Shown here: positions 1 through 11,850 of the stretch, piece after piece
Numbering within the stretch: position 1 is the first letter of the stretch
Layout of the letters: each line of letters starts with the position of its first letter
NCBI GenBank assembly: GCA_030867875.1
Contig: JAOWCC010000311.1
Coordinates: 310,001-374,000 of the forward strand
DNA from: Actinernus sp. WN-2022
Taxonomy: Eukaryota > Cnidaria > Anthozoa > Actiniaria > Actinernidae
Direction of reading: 5' to 3'
Length of the DNA: 64,000 nucleotides
Notes under the pieces: model-generated
The model's database searches: none
What the model was told of the DNA's origin: nothing
The model's input: the letters and a program-made list of their open reading frames with translations, nothing else
Position numbers and translations under genes: made by a program

Positions 1-2
1 AA

Positions 3-248
3 GAAAATCTAGGTTTCCACGTTACGCTCATTGAAATTCGCCATGCCTTATTTGAATACTTCCGTTCCTCCAGAGAGAGCAGAGATTCCTCTTTGGCAGA
101 GAGCATTGCTGCTCTGTACAAGCATTCTATTCGTACTCAAATAGAAACGTATGACAAAAGAACCCAGCAACAGTGCAAGGCAAAAGGTTTCAACTTTCAC
201 CACCAGGGTGGTATTAGGACAACAGCCAGATGGCAAAGAAATTCATAG
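3..248 (+). pseudogene. C-terminal fragment of a tyrosine recombinase (YR) paralogue, cut by window edge
   Basis: The frame from base 3 is open to a TAG at 246-248. It encodes a peptide clearly related to residues 291-350 of the recombinase in the downstream array: 'NLGFH', 'IRHALFEYFRSS', 'LAESIAALYKHSIRTQIETYDKR'-like order. The conserved Arg-His of the HxxR-type box, the KHS histidine and the catalytic tyrosine (codon 150-152) are all kept. After about residue 60 the homologous acidic linker seems to continue in another frame (near 175-290), so a frameshift or an intron lies there. The start is outside the window. It is a diverged paralogue, not a unit of the array, because identity is only partial. 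It could be a real 3' exon of an upstream gene rather than a relic. Confidence 0.7.
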
Positions 249-1736
249 TGAAGACACCAAGGCTGACGAAGAACAAGAAATACATGTATGTTATAGACAG
301 TAAATACAGATTGGTATGTGTCTATTGGATTCTATTGATTAGACTTTGCAGATATTTTAGAATGTTTCCCTTGGTTAGTTCGTTATCGAAAGTCATACAA
401 ACATTTAGCAATCATATTTTAATTATATAATAATGGGTATATAAGTACATCAAACAATTTATGTGTCCAATGTAACATTCCGCCAATAAGTTTAGCTAAT
501 TATCGATACGTCTCCACCTTATTTAAGAAAGTACATTGCAATGTCAGACAAAGAAGGAGACATTTGCCAAAATTCAAAGGAGTTTCATTTCTAAGATTCC
601 CTTTGTTGTATTATGAAGATAGACTACTGAAAAGATATTTCAAACCTGCCTAGCACGATCAACTGTACCATTGCAAAGAACTATGAACTTCGATAACGAA
701 AGAGTATAGGTGTCAGAACGCACCACAAATTTGCATTATTGCTTGGTAACTGCAGTACGTCATAATTCTCGCTCTATATAAATATTGTTAAAGAACCCGC
801 ACTATAAAGAGATTACTCCTCTCTCTTTCTCGCCCTTTCGGATTCTAAATTTGAAATTAAAATGAAACAGTAAAGCAAGTAAACAAGATATTAATCCTCT
901 ACTATCGGAACACTAAATTGCTTAAGACCAACACCAACGTAAATAAAATAAAATTAGACAGCATGGAGCTAGTTTCTTGGCAATGACCGTGAATAGTTTC
1001 AATCCGGCCTTTACAAACTCTTCAGCGCATTTTCTTTACATATTTCTAACATATCTCTAATTAGGATTTATTAATGGTCACATTAAATATGTGTTGGTGG
1101 TAGTTCCTACTGGGGGAATAAAAGGGGCTTATATAACGACGTGCATTATGGTCGTACAATTTCTCTAATTAGGATTTTTAAATGCAACGGTAAAATTTTT
1201 CTAGCGGTGGTTCTTAGCGGGGGACTAATGGGAGCTTATAAAAGGATGTGAATTAGGGTCGGCATTGTATATACTACTAAGCTAGTTTCTTGGCAATGAC
1301 CGTGAATAGTTTCAATCCGGCCTTTACAAACTCTTCAGCGCATTTTTTTGACATTAAATAACTAACAGTATGCAATTTAAATTTCTCACAATAACATAAG
1401 TCAGAGATAACACGTGTTTCATCACATTGTTACACAATAAAATTAACCAACTTATAACCATTTTCATGTTCAGCGTTCAAATAGTAAATCGATAAAAAGT
1501 AGGATTCCGATATGGAAATAGATTAGTAGTTGGAGGCCAATGTAAAGTCAATTATAGGATTTCAAAAGCAATTAGTATATGCATTCGATATAGTCTATCT
1601 TTAGCCGCTATGCATGGGTTCATATATATGTTACAACAAACACTATGTAATTACGCCTTGATTTCCGAATGCAAAAGCTATTAAGGAGTTGTTTTGATAC
1701 CATTAACAAAAAGGCTAAGGAGGAAGCCATTAAAAT
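249..1736. other. Non-coding stretch with an internal direct repeat
   Basis: No convincing gene is seen. A stretch of about 64 bases at 968-1031 is repeated almost exactly at 1281-1344, 313 bp apart. Between them lie two diverged copies of a roughly 108-bp segment, starting near 1054 and 1162. Each runs from TCTCTAATTAGGA to a GGGG(A/G)ATAAAAG or CTTATAAAAG box that resembles a TATA element. This could be an old duplicated promoter for the YR paralogue that begins at 1737, but nothing proves it. The rest is AT-rich sequence without recognisable features. Confidence 0.5.
968..1344. repeat. Pair of ~64-bp direct repeats, 313 bp apart
   Basis: The block beginning GCTAGTTTCTTGGCAATGAC at 968 recurs at 1281 and runs to CAGCGCATTTT in both copies with essentially no mismatch. 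It brackets two copies of a ~108-bp TATA-containing repeat. Confidence 0.75.
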
Positions 1737-2610
1737 ATGTCAGAAGTAATGGTGCTGGGTCAAGACGAGTTGACCTACGAAAACGTAAGACCTTTTACCT
1801 CTGATGTCTTTTGTGATAAACTAATTGATATCCTATTTACAAGTACTGATGCACAGGCAACTTATGAGCTTTGAGTAACGTGCAATATCAAGTTCAGGCG
1901 AAGAGAAGAGAAGAGGATGGCAATACATGTACATGTGCAAATTCTCGCAAGAAAATAATAGAATTCATTAGAAAGAGAAAGCATTCAATTAAGGCTTGCA
2001 TCACAGACCTAGAAAATTTTGCAGAAAAGTTCTCAAACCATTCAATGCGCACTGCGTAGGTACTTGCTTGGGACCTACAGCATGTTATAAACATTTGGAG
2101 AGAATAATCTATTTTCTGTCCTATAGCAAGGAACAATTCTCAGACAAGCCATCTTTGGAACTTTGCAATAATATGGCGTACCTTGGGGCGTTCGTAAAAC
2201 ATCTACAGGAGCATAGAGAAGTGAAAAATGTAACGGCATCAATCTATCTTCGCGCGATGGGTCTGGTGCTGAAATTTGTGGAAAGCAGACGACCAAATGT
2301 ATCTGAAATAAGTGATGTGAGAGCACTCATAGCTCAATTAGAACGTGAAAAGTTCTCTGACATCGCAACAGCAAGAAAGCCAAGAGCACGCTCTGGTCTA
2401 AGGGAGGAGTCAACCAAGAAGGTCAACTGTAAGCTAGACAGCTCCGATGAGGAACCGCGTAAGAAATCCAAACGCGCCAAAAAAAGATCGAAAAAAAGTA
2501 AGAAAGCCAAAAAAAGTAAGAAAGCCAAAAAGAGTAAAAAAAGCGAAGAGACCAATAAAGTCGTTCCCATCGAACATACGAAGTGGAACATACGAACTCA
2601 GAACCACTAG
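1737..2610 (+). pseudogene. N-terminal part of a diverged tyrosine recombinase paralogue with lysine-rich tail
   Basis: Three pieces appear to belong together. A 45-codon ATG frame (1737-1874) ends in TGA next to a possible GTAACG donor. A second frame (about 1868-2059) contains 'EEDGNTCTC' and a helical stretch. A third frame (about 2090-2590) contains 'YKHLERIIYF', 'GAFVKHLQEH' and 'SDVRALIAQLEREK'. The last two match the N-terminal core-binding region of the array recombinase (its residues 1-115, plus the upstream frame kept only in unit 7). The catalytic domain is missing. It is replaced at about 2430-2560 by a lysine-rich tract built from repeats of 'KKSKKAK', then the sequence runs directly into repeat-unit sequence at 2581. 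A 25-bp insert with a short inverted repeat (2057-2081) shifts the frame. I read it as a broken paralogue; a short expressed protein is not excluded. Confidence 0.6.
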
Positions 2611-4228
2611 AAAAGACATTGATGCGCAAGTCGGTATGAGAGGACGACCAAACATTTAGCCCACATCAGTACCAACCTTGACATGTTGTTGAAGGAAGTG
2701 CCGGATAAATTTAATTTCTTTCTCGTGAAACAAATGTTATGCAAAACCACTCAAACACATTTATCAATTTGCTTTAATCCTTCCTGCTCTCCTATTCACA
2801 AATTAATACTAAGTTTTGATTATGTTTCAAACAAAAAAAACAGGAATCAAAAGCTTTCATTCATTAGAACAATTGTTTCACACTCAAGTCCTTTTGCAAC
2901 CAACAAAATCACAACTACTAAATCTCTGCTACGTTACAATTAATGTTACTAGATTGGAATTACCAGTCGTAACCTAATTATCTTGATACAGCACGTCTAA
3001 GCCTCGTCATAACAAGAAACGTAACGCCTATCGTCTTCAAAGGTACAAAGCTAATATACAGCCTCGCGAGGAAGAGTTGTGCAAAATCTGTTGTACATTT
3101 AAGGAGGAAACGTTAAAACCAGCTCGATGCTGCAGAGTTTCTATGCACGAGTCATGCCTGGTGAAGTGGTTTAATAACGCCGAAACCAATGATCCTTACC
3201 TCTCCCGATTTTGCCGTAGGTCACTCCTGCCTGTTAACGGCGCCGATGTTAGCGAACATTTTGTATCTTGTGATCGATTGATCTATTTATTTGAACACGT
3301 GAATTTCAAATAAGAACATAATTCATCGCCCCTGGGGTTAGGGTTGGGCCCTAACCCAGTGAGCGACTATAGCAATTTCGATTATTGGACCATATTCGGA
3401 GTAACGTACCGGTGGTGACATCAACCAATAGATTGGGTCTGGGTACGTGCCAATCTACCCCAGCACCTGAGATGGGACGATACAAACATATATAATGAAA
3501 GACCAGGTTAATAGTACATTTGCATGATGATGTCACATACTACAACTACCAGAACTCTTTGCGCGAATCCTTTTGTTCCTCTATTTTGGACCATTGTCTT
3601 GGAATTCTCAAAGGAGTTTAAAAATCTGAATGAGAAAGATAATTTGAAAAGGATTCTGGTAGTTGTAGTAAAATGACGCCATAATGAAAATGTCATATTG
3701 AGCACATGGCAGATCTCGCAATGGACAACAACAACGGTGGCAAAAAGCTGAACCACAAAAATGTTTTTCTGGGTTCTCATCTGAAGTATTTTTCATAAAA
3801 AAAATGTCATTTTGCAGGAACGCAATCACGTGGTTATGCATGCTGGTTCACAAAAAATATAGGAACGCATCCAACGCTTTCCCCTGGAGATCACAAACTC
3901 AATTCATTATTCGTTTACAAAGTATTATATCAGCACGTGACTGTTTCCTGCAAAAGGCCTATTGGTTGCCATAATAACGGCGGGAGGGTATGGGGTTTAC
4001 TTCCAATTTAGATCATGGAATACTTCAGTGTGTTATTCTTGCGAGCATTTCTTTAAAAAAATATTTTATTCCTATAGGATTTTTTCATCCTTACTGATTG
4101 GAAGAACGCTTTATATGTAGTTTTATTGTTACTGTTAAAGAAAAGACTATGGCGATGATTTAGATTTTTGGACTATATTAGAGTCTCGGAGCAATGTACT
4201 AAGGCATCCACCAATAGATTGGGTTTGG
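2581..4228 (+). repeat. Unit 0 (U0): 5'-truncated copy of the 3.17-kb array unit
   Basis: From 2581 the sequence matches the array units from near the 3' end of the YR frame, through the RING-like exon and the intergenic part, to GATTGGGTTTGG at 4228. Only a handful of substitutions separate it from U1 (for example AACGTAACG for AACGTGACG near 3019-3027, and GTCATTTT for GTCCTTTT near 3803-3810). It stops inside the sequence motif (site B) that is intact at every later unit junction. The missing half of that motif appears 9 kb away at 13249. U0 is therefore the first array unit, truncated on the left and split from the rest by an insertion. Confidence 0.85.
3002..3313 (+). CDS. RING-like zinc-finger exon of U0
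   Basis: This is the same frame as the RING-like exons in U1-U9, identical from the TTG at 3077 on. U0 has no recombinase catalytic exon upstream, so this copy is probably not expressed as a fusion. See the U1 entry for the residues. Confidence 0.4.
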   Translation, partial: PRHNKKRNAYRLQRYKANIQPREEELCKICCTFKEETLKPARCCRVSMHESCLVKWFNNAETNDPYLSRFCRRSLLPVNGADVSEHFVSCDRLIYLFEHVNFK

Positions 4229-4530
4229 CACTAGGCGAAAATAGGAATTTCATTACCTTTAATGTGATTCTTATAGGTGCCTGAAATTTACTAGTGTATT
4301 TAAGTCACCTTTACGCCGCATCCTTAAAGTTACTAGTAAATTTAGGTGACTTTAATGTACCACCTTAAAGAGCCTTAAATATACTAGTACCTTTAAGAAT
4401 ATTTAAGGACGTCCTTAAAAACAGTAGTGAATTTACATGCCTTTAAGAGTCGCTTAAACTCACGTAAATATTCACTGTAACTTTAAGAATGTTTACATGT
4501 AAGGTTGACTTTATGCCTTGCCCTGAAACA
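4229..4530. repeat. CACTA terminus and subterminal motif cluster
   Basis: After the terminal CACTAGGCGAAAATAGG come many short related words in both orientations. They include ACTAGT (near 4291, 4332, 4383), AGTAGTGAATTTA, and CCTTTAAG/CTTAAAG/TTTAAGG blocks up to about 4490. CACTA elements are known to hold arrays of short subterminal transposase-binding motifs, so the pattern supports the call of the left end. Confidence 0.55.
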
Positions 4531-5954
4531 TGTTAGGTGCCATTAATTTTACCGAACATGGCTATTTTTGTCATTGATTGGTATTACTTTTTAGATGTTG
4601 CTTCAGTCTTCAGGGCTACTGTCCGAATAGCTATTCAACAATATTAACTTCGCCTTCAACGAATAATTGTTAAATATAACTCACAAAGCAATAAACAAGA
4701 ATATTAACCATTTTCCCCAAGATTTCAAATTTTCCCCAAGGTCCAGGTGAGTGACTTTTCGATTCAGACTCTTCAATCAAAACTGCAATAAATCTTTAAT
4801 CCTTTAAAGCCTGGATTTCAAAATGAAGTCTAGTCCAGCAATGGTTGGTCGAGTCAGAAGGTACATGTATGTAGTCATGTGAAGCATAAAAGTAGGTAAA
4901 CAAACTCAGCACACAATTCAAATATGTGAACACAAATATATTTCTGACATTTCTAACAATCTTCTAACAATTTCTCATTGAAAGCTATTTACAAGTTGGT
5001 TATGATTGAAATGTAAGATACAATAGGATGAGGATATTACGTCAATAGCATCAATAGTTTTACTTCTTCCAATTTTTTTTCTTTTTTCTATATGCAACAT
5101 AGACTGATATAACGGTACTTTATCAGATAAAATGGGCATAAATACGCTTTTCCATAAGTCAGTCTTTTGCATAATTTCTTGTGATTATTACAAGGACGGA
5201 TCTAGGTTTATTTAGAGCACAGCGGGTTTGCAAACAAATTTTAAAGAGCATTTTTGCAGAAAAAATGATAGGAACATGAGGGAAAACAGTCCTCAAAAGG
5301 AAGTTTGCATCCAGAAAACTCTGTATCCAGCCATAAATAATTGTAAACTCTCTAAACTATTTTCACTTCAACCCTGTGACCACAACACAGTTACAGTAAC
5401 AGGGTTCGAAATTCATTTTCAAAGGAACAAGCAAAAAGTTGTTTGAAACCTACAAGCAAAACCACTCATCAACAAGCTAAAAACTGAAACATGTTTTAAT
5501 GTGCCTGGTGCCTAATACAAACATAAAAATGCCAGTTCATTTATTTGCTACCAGCAAATCTGTAAATTGACTCGCATTTTGCCAGTTTGCTTGTGCGAAT
5601 TTCGAACCCTAAGCAATGACGTTGATAAACCTGTGCAAAGCTAACAGTAGCCCAATACCCCATTGGTACTCTGGTTGAATACAACAGCAGTATTCAACTG
5701 ATTGAACTGCTTAAGATAATACTAAAAGAAGGAAGGATAAAACTAGTAGTAGAAATGGTGTTTGCCTATATACCCATCTCCCCGACTTACTATGCAACAA
5801 TATCTATGATTATAATCAATCACATATTTTCTCTCGCACGTGATTGGTTGAATGTGTCACGTGACCCGATATTTTCTCTCCGCCAGCGGGAAATATCAGC
5901 GAATACACCCCCTGTGAGCATATAAGTGCACGTCAAAGAAAATATTTGATGGAT

Positions 5955-6149
5955 GATAAATACAATAACCTATTTATGGCTTTGAAAATATGCAGTGATA
6001 TTATTTGTCCTTGGATATTATGCGTTCTGAGCAGCTCACAGTTCCCTCGAGCTTCACTCTCTGGAACTGTTTGCTTCTCAGAACAGATATACCCTCAGAC
6101 AAATATCACTGCATATTTATGTGCCACAAATAGGTTATCGTATTTTTAT
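5955..6149. repeat. Fold-back (MITE-like) inverted repeat, ~90-bp arms
   Basis: The left arm runs from 5955 (ATAAATACAATAACCTATTT...) to a CACAGTTCC near 6043. The right arm runs from GGAACTGT near 6062 to AATAGGTTATCGTATTT near 6146. The arms are imperfectly complementary and are separated by a spacer of about 20 bp. Flanking CACGTGATTGG (5838) and CCAATCAGATG (6172) words suggest the symmetry extends further out. Confidence 0.65.
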
Positions 6150-6333
6150 TATATACCTTACAAATAATCCACCAATCAGATGCGTACATTTGGGTCATGT
6201 GCCAGCCCAATATTTTGTCATGTAGGACAGTTTGCATGAGATGAGTCATGTTATTGTGTTAACTGAGTGGAGGATTATTTGGTCAGTAAAATAAAACACT
6301 TATAGGTTTCAACCTCACCCAATATGGAAAATA

Positions 6334-6480
6334 TTTAAGTCTCAACTTTTAATATAGACTCGACCTTCGGTCTCGTCCAATGTTTAAGTCTCAACTTTTA
6401 ATATAGACTCGACCTTCGGTCTCGTCCAATGTTTAAGTCTCAACTAAAATATTTTGCCATATTGGGCTCGGATGAATCCA
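6334..6480. repeat. 49-bp tandem repeat, about 2.4 copies
   Basis: TTTAAGTCTCAACTTTTAAT followed by a CTTCGGTCTCG block starts at 6334, 6383 and 6432 with a period of 49 bp. The third copy is cut short after about 16 bases. Confidence 0.8.
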
Positions 6481-9400
6481 ATAAGTGTACAATATTGGAT
6501 TGCTATACAGTGGAATCGCCTGTAAGCAGACACCCTTGGGACCTTGGAAAGGTGTCCGCTTATGCAGGGGAGGTGTCCGTTAGTGGAGGTTCTACTGTAT
6601 CCAAACATTATTTCTCTATAATTGTGAAATTGCATGGAAAAGTGAAATTGAAACTTAAATCAGTGGTCTGTGGGGTATCAGAGGATAAAAAATACCATCT
6701 GAGTCAGATGTATACCTTGTGCGACAAAGGACACACAACTAAGCTATCTATGCCTGAAATTGTCTGCGATGCGGCAGCGAATTTTCCACTAATCCTCTGC
6801 ACTGGAACAAATGTGCATGGACCACCTAATTCATATTCTTTCTCTTTCCAAATTTCTACTGGATTTCCAAAATAATCCTTGTCCGGATGCTCCTTATACC
6901 AAATTACAGCTGCAAAGATATGTACCTTCCAACAATTGCCAATTCTTAATTCGTGCTTGAAGTAGTGAGTTACAAAACCTGGCCTTAATACTAGGGAATT
7001 AGTGTTAATATCGCCATTTGCACCAAACCATGATGCTCTGATTCTAGCAGACTTGAGACTACGACAGGACATTTTTGACCCAAATACAGTCATTCCAAGT
7101 TCTAGAGTAGTATATTTCCTAATAACTTGTGCAAACCCACAACTGGACAAGTCAATGTGGGGGTAAATAGCCCTGTAGACAGTCTTAAGGCACTGCAGAT
7201 CCTCTGCATCTAATGCTGCCCTCACGCATCGCTCTGGCAATGTAATCATACTAGTGTCCTGCCAGTTAAAATCACCAAGGCGACAAGATGAAGCCAAGTG
7301 AAGCTTCCGGATGTTTGCTCCATCCTCTGTAGAGAGTTCCAGTTTATCTTGTAAAACCAAAGGTCCAAAGTCATCTGCAAACTCTTGTGGCAGTAAAAGG
7401 TCATCAGGAAACGAAGTTACCAGAAATTTCCTCATGATCTGTACCTCTGGTCCATGATTGTTAGTCTTGAATTTTCCAAGTAGCCCATTATAACGTTCAA
7501 AGCTGAAGCACCAAAATCCATAAAGGGGTCCATAATCAATAATGCACTCTTTTAGGTGTCCATGAAGATGTATATTTGGTGTTACAGCTGTAGTATCGTA
7601 CAGTTTCTCAAATGCCGTACAGAACTTGAGTAGCAGAAAGTCTCCCTTGTTGACATCTTCAAGTGTTAGGAATGGCTTGCACAGGGATCTACATGCTAAC
7701 ACGAATGACTGCCAACAATTCAGATGTTCCTCAGGTAGCAATCCCTTCAAGCAATAGATAGAGTATAACATTGTCCAGTTTTTTCCACTCCTCAGCAGTA
7801 AAGGAACCATAGTTAGCAGCAATCCCTGATGGCAGTCGCCCAGCATCTGTCATCACATTCATGTTTACAATACATGAATCCACTGTCTTTAGGTCATCAC
7901 TAGTTAGAATGTTCCTGTCCAGCCACAATTTGAACATATACTTTGCACTTCCTAAAAACAGATTGTGCATTGGATCAATGACACAGAATCTTATTGAATC
8001 ATAATATTCCAGTTCTAACAAAGTTGTATAGCGAGCACCCAGCTTGCTTTCAAGTTTTTGCTTTTCAGATTTACTCCGCGCTCGCTGAACAATAATTACT
8101 CGTCTCCTTTGCTCGCAGTCAGTTCTTGGTTCCCAATTATTGCGATCAAATCCTGAATAATCCCTTTTCTCTGCAAAACCTCCAGGGAATTGCTTGAAGC
8201 ACCGCGAACATCCCAGGCGAGCAGCATGGCCCAGAAAACCACAAAGTTTTCTTGCAGCTGGTATGTCAGATGATGCACATAACAAGGCCGCTCTGAACTT
8301 GAGAGGAAACAAGGGTGATGAACTGGTGACAAAACTTACACCTCTCCAGAGGGCCCTCAGCTCATCCACTACTGGTACAAGGAATTCATTAAGAGATGCA
8401 GGTTCTCTAATCAAGCCCGGAATGATGCCAACTAAAAAAACGTTCTCCCGCTTAAAGCGTTCCTGCCTAGGCAAATTCATTAAAACAAAGTATATAACAC
8501 CAACAGAAAAATTGTGGCGACGCTTATAAGGCTGGAACCAGTCACAGTTCATCATAAGTCCATAATTTCTTGCCTTGCTAAGAAATGGCAGTCCCTTATA
8601 CTCCATGAAGTCCTTCCACACATTACCATCATAAATATCCCCATACTCATTCTCTTTAACCTCTCTGTCTCGCCATTGTTCACATTTCTCTGTAAAGCCA
8701 CTACGCTTAACAAACCTCTCCAATGTGTCAATGATGCTATTAAAGCAATACACCTTTAAGGGAACAAACGATCTCTTGTTGTTTGAATATAATACTTCCT
8801 TCACTATCTGGTGGCCACATTCAACTTTCCTCCTGCGGACCTGTACCATATTGGTGCAACGCTGTGCGACTTGATTTCCATTTACAATCCGTGTACATTG
8901 ATTAGGATGGTAGAGTTTGGTGCACTTGGGGCAGACAATATATCTCTGAAAGGCATCCCGGTCCATCCCAATAAATTTCCTCATCAGATACAATGTCCCT
9001 GGAAATACAGCAGCAATCCCAGCAACATAGTTGGACTGAAAGCCAACAATGTGGAAAAACTTGGACATAAAGCACAAAAGCCACTCAAGTCCATTGTCAC
9101 TCAAATGACAGGCAGACTGCCAAACAAGAAGGAAATATAGCATCCAAGTAACCAGCACCACATACTGGCTCCTGGGAGATCTGGCTGGACTTGCTTCAAC
9201 AGGAGTATCCATTCCCATCTCCATGTTGTCTAGCAAATCTTGAGGTGACACACCATTCCACTCTTCCGGTTGTTCATCATCTGATGTGTCATCATCTGAT
9301 GTATTCTGAAACAATCAAAATGATTGTAAGAAAGAAATGAGACGAAATATAATGTATTCATTCCTCAGCAGAGTCATGGGATGCTCATAAAGCCCAAATA

Positions 9401-9995
9401 AATGCAGTAAAGTATTTTCATAAAATTCATTAAAATACCCCAAGCTTCCCCACTTCCCTCAACTATTATTTGCACAAGCCCCCCCCCCCCCCCCCACACT
9501 TTTTGTCATATGATATCACTATTTCTCCCCCTCCTCCGCCACCTGAAATCTCTCTGCCACCACTGATGAAGACCAGTGGCCAATTCAATACACCTTTTAC
9601 ACATACAATGTAATAATATGACTTGCATAAAAAACATTTTCATTACAACTGGATTTCTCCTGTCAGCAATGAATATTTGTGAAAACCAACAGTCATGTAA
9701 AAGAACATGCAAAAATAAGCAATTTACATTGCTACACAGTAATAGACTTTTGAAGTAAGAGAGATTTGTAAGGAAATAGTCAGGCATGGCCCTAATAGCC
9801 TCGCTTTCATGTTTTTCCTGAGCCTTAAATGCTAATAACTTTGGAGAAATTTGTGATTATATTCATAAAACTATTAAATTGCATATGATGAATAACTTTT
9901 ACCTGCTCTTTCAGGTTAGTGTCCTGAAACAAGTTTATGTAAATTATGTTCCAGTTCCAATTTGCTTTATACATAGCTATAGGGTCTATGTATTT

Positions 9996-10043
9996 ACAAG
10001 TGTAGCCATTGTCTCATCCCCAAAAAACAATGGCTACACTTGT
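9996..10043. repeat. Perfect 16-bp inverted repeat (hairpin)
   Basis: ACAAGTGTAGCCATTG at 9996-10011 is followed after 16 bases by its exact reverse complement at 10028-10043. It looks like the end of a short fold-back element; a second, shorter palindrome (ATACATAG/CTATGTAT) lies just upstream at 9970-9993. Confidence 0.8.
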
Positions 10044-10133
10044 ACAAGTTTTATTGAATTGGCCCAGGAAAAGCGATTTGTCAAGCCCTATGAGTGCTGC
10101 TTTATGACAAATGCTTGGGTGTTGGGCATATTA

Positions 10134-10200
10134 TATTATTACTACTATTAGTATAGGTATAATATGGATTATTACTACTATTAGTATAGGTATAATATGG
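10134..10200. repeat. 33-bp tandem duplication
   Basis: The segment ATTACTACTATTAGTATAGG with its following TATAATATGG occurs twice in direct succession with a 33-bp period. Confidence 0.75.
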
Positions 10201-10204
10201 TTTC

Positions 10205-10332
10205 GAGTGCGATTTGGAATTAATTTGGATGAGTGGGTTTTTCAAAGAGTATCAAAAGTGCACAAGCCTGCAGGGCAAGTACAATATGAGCTCTTTGAAA
10301 AACACATGAGTGAGAATTAATCCCAAATTGCA
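10205..10332. repeat. Fold-back element, ~40-bp imperfect arms
   Basis: GATTTGGAATTAATTTGGAT with GAGTGGGTTTTTCAAAGAG (from 10211) is mirrored by CTCTTTGAAAAACACATGAG with TGAGAATTAATCCCAAAT (to about 10328). This is a small MITE-like structure without coding content. Confidence 0.7.
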
Positions 10333-10486
10333 TGAGAAAACCATACAATTACTTATTAATAATATACATGAACAATTTTTGGACAAAGGAATTGTGTAAT
10401 TTGCACTGAATTACACTTTTTGCACTGAATTATATGCACTGCTATTAACTGCACTGCTCTAAATAGCCAATGTATATTATTTCATG

Positions 10487-10620
10487 TATATTATTATTAT
10501 TATATTATTGTTATTATTATTACTATTATTGTTATTATTATTACTATTATTATTACTAATAAATTATTATTATTATTGTTATTATTACTAATAAATTATT
10601 ATTACTATTCAAAGACCTGC
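10487..10620. repeat. ATT/TTA microsatellite
   Basis: A run of ATT trinucleotides with GTT, ACT and TAA variants, followed by a repeated TTATTCAAAGACCTG block at about 10607-10639. Confidence 0.85.
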
Positions 10621-11593
10621 TATTATTATTCAAAGACCTGATTAAAACAAAACGTAAACATACTGTAAATGCTCTAATAAAATTAAGTCCCCCGTCTCTA
10701 AAAAGCCCACTCCTCCCCCTGCCCCCCCCCCCCCAATTTCCCTACAGAGACATTTTAACAAGCCGGAGCTAAGAAACGTAAGACACAAGATGCTTTATTG
10801 GCTACTTTGGGCTGTATTTCGGGGTTTTACATTTCCAGCCTTGAAAACATTTGTACTCTGATCTAGCAAAGCACAAACTACATGTAATAAGCCACCCCCC
10901 TTTGTAAAAATATACAAACAGACCTTAATGGAAGACTCAAAAACACCCAAAAGCCAAAACAGAATGACCACAGACACTGATAACTCTTGTTTGACTCGGT
11001 TGTCTGGTAAACAAATTTGTAATATTAAAACATTTTAGCGGGTAGCAGAGACGAGAAAAAGCCTTTTTTTTTCTCTCGATTTCTCTCTCTACATTTTCAC
11101 ATACACGAACAGTCACGATATAATTATGTAAAATTTGACTTGAAAAAGCTAAAAACAACCGTGAAAAACAGGAAAGACTGCCGATATGGAACAAAATTGA
11201 AGAGGTGAGTAGAAAAAAGATGAAGTGATGATTTGGGGTCGATTTTTTTAATCAAAACTTTAAAAAAAAAAAAAATTCAAGTGAGCTCATTGTAGCCTAA
11301 AAATGGTCACTAGCGATTTTTTTAGGATAGCTTAAATAAAACGCCCCCCTAACGGGCCTTAGTACTGGCGCCAACGCTGCTTGACAACTACTCTATTATC
11401 TAGTAGTGTAATTTATGCTATTTCGCTCTGATTGGTCAACATAAAAACAATGGTTGGAACATGGTTTGTGCTAAAGTCCATCAGACAGGGAGGGGGAGGA
11501 AATGAGCGGATGACCTCGTACCATCTGAAAATCAGGCTCTAAAAGACTATCTCTAAGCTACAGTGCCGTGCAAAAATATTTCAATGGGGGAAG

Positions 11594-11815
11594 TGATATA
11601 TCCCCTGAAAAAGAGATATATCCCCTGAAAAAAAGATATTTCCCTTTTGGGGGAAGTTTTAGGGGATATATCCCTTTCTTCAAAAGAGATAAATCCCTTA
11701 GGGGATATTTCTTCAAAAGGGACATTTCCTTTTTGAAAAAAGATATATATCTCTTTTGAAAAGAGATATTTCCCTTAGGAGATATTTCTTCAAAAGAGAC
11801 ATTTCCCTTTTGATG
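11594..11815. repeat. Minisatellite of GATATATCCC(CT) words in both orientations
   Basis: Words such as GATATATCCCCTGAAAAA, GGGGATATATCCC and CAAAAGAGATA alternate on both strands over about 220 bp. The tract can fold on itself at many points. Confidence 0.7.
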
Positions 11816-11850
11816 AAGTTAAGTGAAATGTAACCTAACTGAAATACAAA

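Larger units (their letters stand above)
4531..6703. other. Non-coding part of the CACTA insertion
   Basis: No supported gene. The stretch holds a fold-back element (5955-6149) and a short tandem repeat (6334-6480). The remaining AT-rich sequence contains only short chance frames; one on the plus strand at 6429-6875 is largely antisense to the end of the transposase. Confidence 0.5.

Noticed and set aside
6429..6875. 148-codon plus-strand frame
   Set aside because: Its second half is antisense to the transposase end and its first half covers a tandem repeat. No family signature.
8194..9140. Plus-strand frames of 81-111 codons
   Set aside because: They are antisense shadows of the Tnp2-type transposase exon.
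9481..9497. Poly-C tract as a functional element
   Set aside because: It is a plain homopolymer in an intron; nothing distinguishes it from slippage.
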